From NCBI GenBank assembly GCA_964450385.1, contig CAYVEC010000008.1:6754-70753 (forward strand): a stretch of 64,000 nucleotides of DNA, given 5' to 3'. This document shows, piece after piece, positions 44,420 to 53,049 of this stretch; position 1 is the stretch's first letter, and each line of letters starts with the position of its first letter. The translations under genes and the position numbers were made by a program. This DNA is from JAKLFA01 sp964450385 (GTDB lineage: Bacteria; Omnitrophota; Gorgyraeia; Zapsychrales; JANLHA01). The notes beneath the pieces were generated by a model. The model was not told the origin of the DNA and did no database searches. It saw only the letters and a program-made list of their open reading frames with translations.

Positions 44420-45823
44420 ATGACACCACGAACGATGTACCAAAAAATATGGGACGCGCACCTTGTCCGGCCAAGCCAGGGTGACACGTCCCTGATCTAT
44501 GTCGACCGCCACCTTATCCATGAGGTCACGAGTCCCCAGGCCTTTGAGGGTCTTCGGACAAATCATCGACGGGTACGCTGCCCGCACAAGACCTTAGCTA
44601 CCATGGACCATAATGTCCCGACCGATACCCAGGACCCCTCGACCTTGACCGGCATGTCCCGCGTCCAGATCGAGACTCTGGTCGCTAATTGCAAGGAATT
44701 CGGGGTGCCGCTCCATGATATGTCGAGCCTCCATCATGGGATCGTCCACATCATCGGTCCGGAGCTCGGCATCACGCAACCGGGAATGGTGATCGTCTGC
44801 GGGGATTCGCATACCGCGACCCACGGCGCCTTCGGTGCCCTTGCGTTCGGGATCGGAACCTCGGAGGTCGAACATGTGCTGGCGACCCAGACCCTTCAGC
44901 AAAACACGTCAAAAACCATGCGGATTACTGTTGACGGACAACTCGAGAAAGGCGTGACCGCGAAGGATATCATCCTCTACATCATCGGCCAGATCGGGAC
45001 CGCCGGCGCCACGGGATACGTGATCGAATATTCCGGCAGCGCGATCCAGGCCCTGTCGATGGAAGGCCGCATGACGGTCTGTAACATGAGCATCGAGGCC
45101 GGTGCCCGTGCCGGGATGATTGCGCCCGACGCAACGACGTTCGCCTATTTAAAAGGCCGGACCAATGCGCCGCAGGGTGATGACTGGCCCCGGGCCGTGG
45201 CCTATTGGAAGACCCTGGCGTCGGATACCGGGGCCCGCTATGACGCAGAGCACCATTTTAAGGCTGAGATGATCACCCCGCAGGTCACCTGGGGGACAAG
45301 CCCGGGCCAGGTGGTCTCGATCGACGGCAGGGTGCCGGCGCCCGAGGATTTCAGGGACCCGACAGAGCAGGTAGCGTGCAAGAATGCCCTGCGCTATATG
45401 GGATTGACCCCAGGGACACCGATGACCGATATCGCGATCGACACCGTCTTTATCGGGTCATGTACGAACGGCCGCATCGAAGACCTGCGCGCGGCCGCCG
45501 GAATCCTTAAAGGGCATCACATCCATCCCGGGACCCGTGTTCTGATCGTGCCGGGGTCGCGCGCTGTAAAAGACCAAGCGGAACGTGAGGGACTCGACCG
45601 CATTTTTCTTGACGCCGGCTGTGAATGGCGTTTTGCCGGGTGCTCGATGTGCCTGGCCATGAATACAGATCAGCTCAAGGAGGGCGAACGGTCTGTTTCA
45701 ACGAGCAACCGCAATTTCGAAGGCCGTCAAGGCCCCGGTGGCCGAACGCATCTCGCGAGTCCCGAGACGGCGGCCGTGGCAGCGCTCGCTGGCCGGCTTG
45801 TTGATGTCCGAACATATCTTTAA
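44420..45823 (+). CDS. leuC: 3-isopropylmalate dehydratase large subunit
   Basis: The protein has 467 residues. [4Fe-4S] cysteines are in FIGSCTNGRIEDL and AGCSMCLAMN. The N-terminal KIWDAHLV and TMDHNVPT blocks are typical of bacterial LeuC. It isomerises 2- and 3-isopropylmalate in leucine synthesis together with LeuD, whose gene is 49 bases downstream. The ATG at 44420 has GGGAG 8 bases upstream; a TTG at 44414 is in frame. leuA and leuB are not in the window, so a related dehydratase role (for example 2,3-dimethylmalate) cannot be fully excluded. Confidence 0.92.
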   Translation: MTPRTMYQKIWDAHLVRPSQGDTSLIYVDRHLIHEVTSPQAFEGLRTNHRRVRCPHKTLATMDHNVPTDTQDPSTLTGMSRVQIETLVANCKEFGVPLHDMSSLHHGIVHIIGPELGITQPGMVIVCGDSHTATHGAFGALAFGIGTSEVEHVLATQTLQQNTSKTMRITVDGQLEKGVTAKDIILYIIGQIGTAGATGYVIEYSGSAIQALSMEGRMTVCNMSIEAGARAGMIAPDATTFAYLKGRTNAPQGDDWPRAVAYWKTLASDTGARYDAEHHFKAEMITPQVTWGTSPGQVVSIDGRVPAPEDFRDPTEQVACKNALRYMGLTPGTPMTDIAIDTVFIGSCTNGRIEDLRAAAGILKGHHIHPGTRVLIVPGSRAVKDQAEREGLDRIFLDAGCEWRFAGCSMCLAMNTDQLKEGERSVSTSNRNFEGRQGPGGRTHLASPETAAVAALAGRLVDVRTYL

Positions 45824-45872
45824 TGACCTCGATTGCCCGGCTCATGCCCGGCCGCCGAGAGAAAGGACGTTT

Positions 45873-46487
45873 ATGAAACCTTTGATCACACATACCGGGA
45901 TCGTGGCCCCACTTGACCGCAATAACGTGGACACGGACCTGATCATCCCGAAACAATTCCTAAAAAAGACCGGGCGCGCGGGTTTTGGCCAGCATCTCTT
46001 TCATGAGATCCGATATCTCGACTATGAAGGGACTCGCGAAAACCCAACGTTTGTCCTGAATCAACCGGCCTATCGCGCTGCGAGCGTGCTGCTGGCCCGT
46101 GACAATTTCGGCTGCGGATCGTCGCGCGAGCACGCCCCTTGGGCGCTCGAGGATTTCGGCTTCAGAGTGATCATCGCCCCGAGTTTTGCGGATATTTTTT
46201 ATAATAACAGTTTAAAGAACGGAATTCTTTTGGTACGATTAACGAGTAGCGAGGTCAATGCCTTATTTACCGAGGCTGCCGCGCGACCCGGATGCACGAT
46301 CACCACGGACCTGCTGGCGCAGACCGTGACAAGCCCAGGGGGTCGCGCGTACCGCTTTGAGATCCATCCGTTCGCGAAAGAATGCCTGATGAAGGGGCTT
46401 GATCAGATCGGTTGGACACTCCAGTTCGATGACCTCATCCGGTCCTACGAGGCCGGCCTGGCCACAACAACGCCGTGGCTCGCATAA
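45873..46487 (+). CDS. leuD: 3-isopropylmalate dehydratase small subunit
   Basis: The protein has 204 residues. VAPLDRNNVDTDLIIPKQFLK at the N-terminus and the swivel-domain block FGCGSSREHAPWALEDFG are the LeuD hallmarks; APSFADIFYNNSLKNGIL follows as expected. AAAGGA lies before the ATG at 45873. A longer in-frame reading overlaps leuC and has no ribosome binding site. It forms the heterodimer with LeuC. Confidence 0.94.
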   Translation: MKPLITHTGIVAPLDRNNVDTDLIIPKQFLKKTGRAGFGQHLFHEIRYLDYEGTRENPTFVLNQPAYRAASVLLARDNFGCGSSREHAPWALEDFGFRVIIAPSFADIFYNNSLKNGILLVRLTSSEVNALFTEAAARPGCTITTDLLAQTVTSPGGRAYRFEIHPFAKECLMKGLDQIGWTLQFDDLIRSYEAGLATTTPWLA

Positions 46488-46518
46488 CCGCGGACGGACA
46501 CAAAAGGGGAGAACGATA

Positions 46519-47595
46519 ATGGCGGGAAACACATTCGGTGAACTGTTCCGGGTGACCACGTTCGGCGAGAGCCACGGACCAGCCTTGGGTGTGGTGATCG
46601 ACGGTGTTCCGCCCAATCTGGCGGTCCGGGCTGAGGATATCCAGCGCGAGCTCAACCGCCGCCGGCCCGGCCAGAGCCAGGCCACGACCGCGCGGTCGGA
46701 GGCCGACCAGGCCGAGATCCTTTCCGGCGTTCTGGGAACGCTCACCACCGGAGCGCCGCTCGCGATCCTCCTCAGGAACACCGATCAAAAAAGTGATGAC
46801 TATGCGCCGCTCAAGGACGTCTTCCGGCCCGGCCACGCGGACTACACCTATTTTAAAAAATTCGGCATCCGTGACCACCGGGGAGGGGGACGATCTTCAG
46901 GTCGCGAAACCGCCTGCCGCGTGGCAGCAGGCGCCGTTGCTAAAGCGGTGCTGGCGCCATATGGGATCACAACGATCGCCTACACGCGCGCGATCGGTGA
47001 TGTCACCGCCGCCGCGACAGACCTCCGTGTGATTGACAAGAATGCGGTCCGCGCCTGTGACGCGGCCGCGGCTGACGTGATGATCGCGCGGATCGACGAG
47101 GCGCGCTCGAGCGGCGACTCCCTCGGCGGGATCGTCGAGGCGGTTGTGAGCGGGTGCCCGGCCGGTCTCGGGGACCCGGTCTTTGATAAACTGACCGCGC
47201 GGCTCGCGCACGCGATCTTTTCGATCGCGGCGATCAAGGCCCTTGAATTCGGCGACGGCTTCGCCGCAGCCCAGCGCCGGGGATCAGAGCTTAACGACCC
47301 GTTCATCCGTGTCGACAATACGATCACGACCGCGACGAACCATGCCGGCGGGATCCTGGGGGGGATCTCGAATGGCGAGGATATCCTTCTTCGGATGGCG
47401 ATCAAACCCCCGTCATCGATCGCCAAGCGCCAGCAGACCGTGACCACCGTCGGTGAGCCGCAGGCCATCGAGATCAAGGGACGCCATGACCCGTGCCTCT
47501 GCCCGCGGATCGTTCCGGTCATCGAGGCGATGATCAATATCACGCTTGCGGACTGCCTATTGATCCAGCAATCGATCCATCTTCAAAAACCATGA
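46519..47595 (+). CDS. aroC: Chorismate synthase
   Basis: A 358-residue FMN-dependent enzyme that makes chorismate from EPSP, the last shikimate step. The signatures GNTFGELFRVTTFGESHGPALG, DYTYFKKFGIRDHRGGGRSSGRETA and the C-terminal DPCLCPRIVPV are complete. GGGGAGAAC lies before the ATG at 46519. The stop shares bases with the start of the SDR gene (ATGA), although no functional link is evident. Confidence 0.95.
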   Translation: MAGNTFGELFRVTTFGESHGPALGVVIDGVPPNLAVRAEDIQRELNRRRPGQSQATTARSEADQAEILSGVLGTLTTGAPLAILLRNTDQKSDDYAPLKDVFRPGHADYTYFKKFGIRDHRGGGRSSGRETACRVAAGAVAKAVLAPYGITTIAYTRAIGDVTAAATDLRVIDKNAVRACDAAAADVMIARIDEARSSGDSLGGIVEAVVSGCPAGLGDPVFDKLTARLAHAIFSIAAIKALEFGDGFAAAQRRGSELNDPFIRVDNTITTATNHAGGILGGISNGEDILLRMAIKPPSSIAKRQQTVTTVGEPQAIEIKGRHDPCLCPRIVPVIEAMINITLADCLLIQQSIHLQKP

Positions 47596-48470
47596 CACAG
47601 CGCCGCACGATCCCCGCATCTCAGGTCGTTCTCGTCACCGGCTGCTCAAGCGGGTTCGGACTCCTGACCGCAGCTCGGCTCGCCAGCCACGGGCATCAGG
47701 TCATTGCCACAATGAGGAACCTGAATAAACAAGGGGCGCTCCAGGATGAGCTCAAACGGCGCGGCGCACAGGCCACGATCCTCCGCCTTGACGTGGAAGA
47801 CCCGGCATCGATCCGGGCTGTTGTGACCGAGATCGGCGACCGCTACGGATACCTCGACGGCCTGGTGAACAATGCCGGGGTCGCGACCGGCGGATTCTTC
47901 GAGGACCTCTCGGAGGACGAGATCCGCTCGGTGATGAATATTAATTTTTTCGGTGTTCAGCGCGTGACCCGGGCGGCGCTCCCGCTCATGCGGACCCAGG
48001 GATACGGCAAGATCATCAATCTCTCGAGCATCTCCGGCCGATATGGATCACCGGCCTTCGGCGCCTACACCGCGAGCAAATGGGCCTTGGAAGGATTCTC
48101 AGAAAGCCTCTATTTTGAACTCCGTCCGTTCGGCATTCATGTGGTCCTCATCGAACCCGGGGCCTACCGGACGAAGATCTTCAGCGAGAATGCCCGTCTG
48201 GCCACCGGCTTTGGCGACCCGCAGAGCCCGTATGCCGCGCGGTCGCTTTTTTTAAAGAAAAAGATCGATGATCATATTCAGGATAATTTTCGCGACCCTG
48301 AGGATATCGCCGCGCTCATCGAGCGCGTGCTTCAGAGCCCTGATCCGGGGCTGCGCTATATCCCGGAATGGAGCAGCCGATGTCTCACCCTGCTCCGGGG
48401 GGTCCTGCCGTTCCGGCTCTATGCCTGGATCTACGAAACCCTGCTCTTCCGCGGACTGAAAGAATCCTAA
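47592..48470 (+). CDS. Short-chain dehydrogenase/reductase
   Basis: A 292-residue classical SDR. The NAD(P)-binding motif is VTGCSSGFGLLTA (T-G-x3-G-x-G), the central motif is NNAGV, the catalytic Ser lies in INLSSISG, and Tyr and Lys in YTASK. A 30-residue C-terminal extension is hydrophobic and basic, ending in RLYAWIYETLLFRGL, and may touch the membrane. The substrate is unknown. The gene ends 4 bases into the convergent metallo-hydrolase gene. Confidence 0.88.
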   Translation: MTQRRTIPASQVVLVTGCSSGFGLLTAARLASHGHQVIATMRNLNKQGALQDELKRRGAQATILRLDVEDPASIRAVVTEIGDRYGYLDGLVNNAGVATGGFFEDLSEDEIRSVMNINFFGVQRVTRAALPLMRTQGYGKIINLSSISGRYGSPAFGAYTASKWALEGFSESLYFELRPFGIHVVLIEPGAYRTKIFSENARLATGFGDPQSPYAARSLFLKKKIDDHIQDNFRDPEDIAALIERVLQSPDPGLRYIPEWSSRCLTLLRGVLPFRLYAWIYETLLFRGLKES

Positions 48471-49105
48471 CAACCCATCCGGTCCTTTAAAAATTCCTCT
48501 TTTGACCGGCAGGTCAGGTAGGGGTTGCGCTGTTTTTGATGCCCGAGGGTGTCTGAAAGGGCGCGGCCGTAGCGGTGACCCGGATAAATGACGGTGTCAT
48601 CCGGCAAGGGGAGGAGGACTTCATACAGAGAATAATACATCGCCTCAGGGTCACTCCCGTGGAGGTCGCAGCGGCCGCAGGCGTTGACAAAAAGGACATC
48701 GCCGGTCAAGAGGACCCGGTCGGTCAAAAAGCACATACATCCCGGCGTATGTCCGGGCGTCGCGATCGCCGTGAGCGTCACCTGCCCGATCGGAATCGTC
48801 TCCTGATCCTTGATCCGAACAAGACGGGGCGTTGAGGGAAGATACCACGTGCCTTCGTCGGCCGAAAGCAGGACCGGAACCGATAGGCGTTCGGCGATCT
48901 CATCCGCCGCATTGATGTGGTCCGGATGCCCGTGGGTCAAGAGGACCATCACGATCGAAACCTCCTCCTCAGCAGCGGTCTTGAGGAGCAGGTCCGGATC
49001 CCAGGCCGGGTCTACGACCGCGACCTCGCGGGCCTGATCACAGCCGATCAGATATTGAAAGTTCTGCATCGGCCCGATCTCCATTTGTTTTAAAAAAAGC
49101 CCCAT
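48467..49105 (-). CDS. MBL-fold metallo-hydrolase (glyoxalase II/ETHE1-like)
   Basis: The protein has 212 residues. The metal-binding motif THGHPDH is complete, followed by the expected TPGHTPGCMCF, LTGDVLFVNACGR and YPGHRYG blocks (third His, bridging Asp, final His). The length and GRCDL segment place it near the glyoxalase II and ETHE1 persulfide dioxygenase group. AAGGATGACC precedes the ATG at 49105; starts at 49111 and 49126 are less well placed. It is divergent from thiC and convergent with the SDR gene, overlapping it by 4 bases at the 3' ends. Confidence 0.87.
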   Translation of the reverse strand: MGLFLKQMEIGPMQNFQYLIGCDQAREVAVVDPAWDPDLLLKTAAEEEVSIVMVLLTHGHPDHINAADEIAERLSVPVLLSADEGTWYLPSTPRLVRIKDQETIPIGQVTLTAIATPGHTPGCMCFLTDRVLLTGDVLFVNACGRCDLHGSDPEAMYYSLYEVLLPLPDDTVIYPGHRYGRALSDTLGHQKQRNPYLTCRSKEEFLKDRMGC

Positions 49106-49168
49106 GGTCATCCTTTCGTTGAACAACGCATCCGTCCGCCGACGCTCCCGCCGAAACGATCTCGAGGC

Positions 49169-49197
49169 TTGCGTTCACTCACCGGGTATACTATAAT
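49169..49197 (+). promoter_or_regulatory. Sigma-70 promoter of thiC
   Basis: TTGCGT at 49169-49174 and TATAAT at 49192-49197, 17 bases apart. The start would be near 49204, leaving a 30-base leader with AAAGG before the ATG at 49234. That is too short for a TPP riboswitch. Confidence 0.7.
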
Positions 49198-49233
49198 GCG
49201 ACATCATTCAAAGTCAATATAAAGGTCGGTTTC

Positions 49234-50916
49234 ATGAAGACAGGGTGCCCACGGGCCACAGACTGGCATTATTCATTTCCGAACGGGGTCGCGAAGGTCT
49301 ACCGCGCAGGAGAGCGCTCGGGGGTCCGTGTGCCGTTCAAACGCGTGACCCTGGCGGACCCGGAGCTCGCGTCGATCGATCTCTATGATGTCTCCGGACC
49401 CTACGCCGATCCCGACGCCGTGATCGATATCCACCGCGGGATCCCCAAGACGCGCGATGCCTGGCTCCTCAAGGACCCTGATCTCGAGACCCGTCCATCC
49501 CCAGAGAACACCCCCGATGAAACTATGCCGCCGGCCTTGGGACGGATCCTTCAGGCCCAGAAGGGTGTCCCCATAACGCAGCGTGCCCGTGCCAAAAAAG
49601 GCGTCATCACACCCGAGATGGAATATGTCGCGATCCGCGAAGGGGTAAACCCTGACACTGTCCGCAGGGAGATCGCTGAGGGACGGGCCATCATTCCGGC
49701 GAACATCAATCATCCCGAAATTGAACCCATGATCATCGGGAAGAATTTTCTCGTCAAGATCAATGCCAATATCGGCAATTCCGCCATCCACTCATCCCTG
49801 CCCGAGGAGGTGGATAAAATGATCTGGTCGATCCGTTGGGGCGCCGATACGGTCATGGACCTCTCGACCGGTGATGATATCCGCGCGACCCGGGAATGGA
49901 TCCTTCGGAACGCGCCTGTCCCGATCGGCACCGTGCCGATCTACCAGGCCCTGGCCCGGGCCGGAGGCGACGTTGCGGCGCTCTCCTGGGAGGTCTTCAA
50001 AGCCACCCTGATCGAACAGGCCGAACAAGGAGTTGACTATGTGACGATCCATGCCGGTCTCCGTCAGGCGCATATCCCGGCGGCCCTGGACCGCACAACC
50101 GGGATCGTGTCGCGTGGCGGTTCTCTTCTGGCCAAATGGTGCCGCATCCACGGTAAAGAAAATTTTCTCTACACTCATTTCGAGGAACTCTGCCAGATCC
50201 TCGCGTCCTATGATATCGCGGTCTCACTCGGCGACGGCCTGCGCCCGGGATCGACCGCGGACGCCAACGACGCCGCCCAGTTCGCGGAACTCGCGACCCT
50301 CGGAGAATTGACGCACGTCGCCTGGGACCACGATGTCCAGGTCATGATAGAAGGCCCTGGCCACGTGCCGCTCCATCAGATCGCCGAGAATATGACCCGG
50401 CAGGAACGCCTCTGCCATGGGGCACCATTCTATACCCTGGGGCCCCTGCCGCTTGATATAGCGGCTGGCCATGACCACATCGCCTCGGCCATCGGCGGGG
50501 CAATGATCGCGTCACTCGGAACCGCTATGCTCTGCTACGTCACTCCCAAGGAACACCTTGGACTCCCGGATCGGGAGGACGTCCGGGCCGGGATCATGGC
50601 GCACAAGGTCGCCGCCCATGCCGCGGACCTCGCGAAAGGCCACCCCCTGGCACGTGCTTGGAACAATGCCATGTCACGAGCGCGCTTTGCCTTTCGCTGG
50701 CAGGACCAATTCAATCTGGCTCTCGATCCGACGACCGCCCGCGCCTACCATCACCAGGCCGGTTCCGACGGACGAGGGGAGGGATGCCCACAGGAATTCT
50801 GTTCGATGTGCGGCCCTGATTTCTGCGCCATGAGGATCACCCAGGATATCCCCGCCCCAGCATCCGAAGACGACGATCCGCTCTTTTCCAAGCGCTCGGT
50901 TGCAAAATCAGAGTGA
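49234..50916 (+). CDS. thiC: Phosphomethylpyrimidine synthase ThiC
   Basis: A 560-residue non-canonical radical SAM enzyme that converts AIR to HMP-P for thiamine. The C-terminal cluster motif C-x2-C-x4-C is seen in EFCSMCGPDFCAM. Substrate blocks include VNANIGNSAIHSS, MDLSTGDDI and HDVQVMIEGPGHVPL. It has the long N-terminal domain of the proteobacterial type. No other thiamine gene lies nearby, and the transcript leader is too short for the usual TPP riboswitch. Confidence 0.95.
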   Translation: MKTGCPRATDWHYSFPNGVAKVYRAGERSGVRVPFKRVTLADPELASIDLYDVSGPYADPDAVIDIHRGIPKTRDAWLLKDPDLETRPSPENTPDETMPPALGRILQAQKGVPITQRARAKKGVITPEMEYVAIREGVNPDTVRREIAEGRAIIPANINHPEIEPMIIGKNFLVKINANIGNSAIHSSLPEEVDKMIWSIRWGADTVMDLSTGDDIRATREWILRNAPVPIGTVPIYQALARAGGDVAALSWEVFKATLIEQAEQGVDYVTIHAGLRQAHIPAALDRTTGIVSRGGSLLAKWCRIHGKENFLYTHFEELCQILASYDIAVSLGDGLRPGSTADANDAAQFAELATLGELTHVAWDHDVQVMIEGPGHVPLHQIAENMTRQERLCHGAPFYTLGPLPLDIAAGHDHIASAIGGAMIASLGTAMLCYVTPKEHLGLPDREDVRAGIMAHKVAAHAADLAKGHPLARAWNNAMSRARFAFRWQDQFNLALDPTTARAYHHQAGSDGRGEGCPQEFCSMCGPDFCAMRITQDIPAPASEDDDPLFSKRSVAKSE

Positions 50917-50928
50917 ACTCTTTATACT
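50900..50928 (+). promoter_or_regulatory. Sigma-70 promoter, predicted leaderless
   Basis: TTGCAA at 50900-50905 and TATACT at 50923-50928, 17 bases apart. The expected start, 7 bases past the -10, is 50935, exactly the A of the ATG. The promoter overlaps the 3' end of thiC. No ribosome binding site precedes the ATG. Confidence 0.65.
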
Positions 50929-50934
50929 AATCCT

Positions 50935-53049
50935 ATGTTACAGATCACCGCCTTCTTTAAGCGCTGTGCCCTGATTCAGGAGATCCCAATCTTCAGCCGG
51001 CGGAACTGGCTTGACATCCACCGGATCGCGACCCACGCACACCTGCGCCACTACAAAAAAGGACAGATCGTCTACCGCCACGGCGAACAGCCGAGCGATT
51101 TTTTTTGTGTGATCTCGGGCCGTATCCAAGGCTACACCCTCGACGATGCGGGAAATAAGATCGATGTGGAATTTTTTCGCCGCGGGATGTATTTCGGCAT
51201 CGTCTCGCTTCTCACCGGAAAACCCCATTCGATGACTATGGCCGCGGTCAATGACTCAACGGTCCTGCGCATCGAGAAAGACGACTTTCATTCCCTGCTG
51301 AAAAGCATCCCCCAGCTCGGCGTAGAATTCAGCCAAAACCTCTCCCAGCGAATCCATCAGCGCATCGCCAAAAAACGCAGTCTTGACCAGCATGTGATCC
51401 TCGCCGTCTACGGCCCGACACGGGGGGCCGGAAGTTCGACCTACGCCTTTCACCTGGCCCTGGCCTTAAAACAACAAACCCATCATGAGGTCGTCTTTGT
51501 CCGGATCGGCCCGCCGACCCAGGCCGCGTCTGCCTCGCTTGATCCGGAACATATGGCCGGCGCGTCCCCGCAGTGGATCGCCCCGGGTCTTAATATGGAA
51601 ACTCTGCTCCGGGGCCCGGACCGCCTTCAGCAGTCGATCATCCGTTCTGACCTTGGTATCAGTCTCCTCAATGTCGAGGTCACGGCCGATCATATGAATC
51701 TTGTGTCGCATATCAGCGAATTCGTCACGACCCTGATCATGGAGTACACCTTTGTCATCCTCGACCTGCCCACGGAGATCGACCGGCTCATCCTTAAGAC
51801 CCTGACCCAGTCCGACCATATTCACCTGATCGCGCGCGACCGGCCTGACGAACTCCGGGCCATCCAGGAGGTCCTGACCTCGCTTGAAGAACAGCAGCGT
51901 GAAAAGTTCGATCCTGAACGGGTCAAAGTCCTCATCAGCGGACAGCCGACCGCCCCGGACATGAACCGGTCCCAGATCCATGAGATCATTGATTATGACA
52001 TTTATAAACGCCTCTCCCATATTGACCCCCGGGACCTCACCTCGGAACAGGAATGCCACCATGCCCTGCGCGTGGCCATCCCGCCGGAGACGAGCCGGTT
52101 TGCCCATGACGTCCGCCGAATCGCCCGTGAGATCGGCGGCGTCCAAGTCGGCCTTGTGCTCGGCGGAGGGGCGGCGCTCGGCATCGCCCATATCGGGATC
52201 CTCCAGGTCTTTGAGCGTGAACACATCCCGCTCGATATCGTAGCCGGCTCAAGTATGGGGGCCCTCATCGCGAGTCTGTGGGCAAGCGGATATACCGCGA
52301 ATGACCTCGCATCGATCGCCGGTCAATTTAGGGACCAGCGGTCGCTCCTCAAACTCTTTGATCCCGTGATCCCGGTATCGGGCGTCATGGGCGGCCGGTT
52401 CATCAAACGATGGCTCGGCCGGTACCTAAGCAACCGCTCGTTTGAAGAGACCTGGCTGCCGCTCAAGATCGTGGCCTATGACCTGATGTCGCGTCAGGAA
52501 CTCGTCTACAATGACGGCGACCTCCTGAGCGCGGTCCGAAAAAGCATCTCCATCCCCGGTATCTTTGAGCCGGTCCTTGAGGACGACCGGGTCATTATCG
52601 ATGGAGGGGTCCTCAACCCTGTTCCGGCGAATGTCCTCAGGGCCGAAGGGATCAACCGGATTATCGCGGTCAATGTCCTTCAATCACCCGCCGAAGTCGT
52701 CCGTGGGATCGAGACACGAAAGACCCTTATGGAGTCGCAGCAGCGCGTTCCCTTTCATGAATCCCCAATGGGTTTCCTGAAGTACCGCCTCGCGCGCGGG
52801 ATCCAACGTCATTCGAAACCAACGATCTCAAACATCATGGTCCGAACTCTTCTGGCCACGGAATATGAACTCGCCGAACGCAGCATGCAGCATGTCGACA
52901 TCGCGATCCACCCGGACCTCACAGGCATCAATTGGTACGAACTCTACCGGGTCGACGACCTTATTGCACGAGGGGTCGAGGCCGCAGAAAAGGCCCTGCC
53001 GGACATCCGCGCCCTTGCCGGCGCGCACGATCCGGCCCCGCACCCATGA
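50935..53049 (+). CDS. cNMP-binding / TadZ-like / patatin phospholipase fusion
   Basis: The 704-residue protein has three parts. Residues 1-140 form a cyclic-nucleotide-binding-type domain (KKGQIVYRHGEQPSDFFCVISG). Residues about 150-390 form a ParA/CpaE-like NTPase fold whose P-loop is degenerate (YGPTRGAGSSTYA, no P-loop Lys), with the later strand FVILDLPTE. Residues 400-700 are a patatin-like phospholipase of the NTE/RssA group with the oxyanion loop LGGGAALGIAHIG, the nucleophile Ser440 in GSSMG and Asp556 in DGGVLNPVP. The lipase catalytic dyad is intact. An NTE-like lipase gated by nucleotide and located by a TadZ-like module is a reasonable reading. It starts a four-gene run. Confidence 0.87.
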   Translation: MLQITAFFKRCALIQEIPIFSRRNWLDIHRIATHAHLRHYKKGQIVYRHGEQPSDFFCVISGRIQGYTLDDAGNKIDVEFFRRGMYFGIVSLLTGKPHSMTMAAVNDSTVLRIEKDDFHSLLKSIPQLGVEFSQNLSQRIHQRIAKKRSLDQHVILAVYGPTRGAGSSTYAFHLALALKQQTHHEVVFVRIGPPTQAASASLDPEHMAGASPQWIAPGLNMETLLRGPDRLQQSIIRSDLGISLLNVEVTADHMNLVSHISEFVTTLIMEYTFVILDLPTEIDRLILKTLTQSDHIHLIARDRPDELRAIQEVLTSLEEQQREKFDPERVKVLISGQPTAPDMNRSQIHEIIDYDIYKRLSHIDPRDLTSEQECHHALRVAIPPETSRFAHDVRRIAREIGGVQVGLVLGGGAALGIAHIGILQVFEREHIPLDIVAGSSMGALIASLWASGYTANDLASIAGQFRDQRSLLKLFDPVIPVSGVMGGRFIKRWLGRYLSNRSFEETWLPLKIVAYDLMSRQELVYNDGDLLSAVRKSISIPGIFEPVLEDDRVIIDGGVLNPVPANVLRAEGINRIIAVNVLQSPAEVVRGIETRKTLMESQQRVPFHESPMGFLKYRLARGIQRHSKPTISNIMVRTLLATEYELAERSMQHVDIAIHPDLTGINWYELYRVDDLIARGVEAAEKALPDIRALAGAHDPAPHP

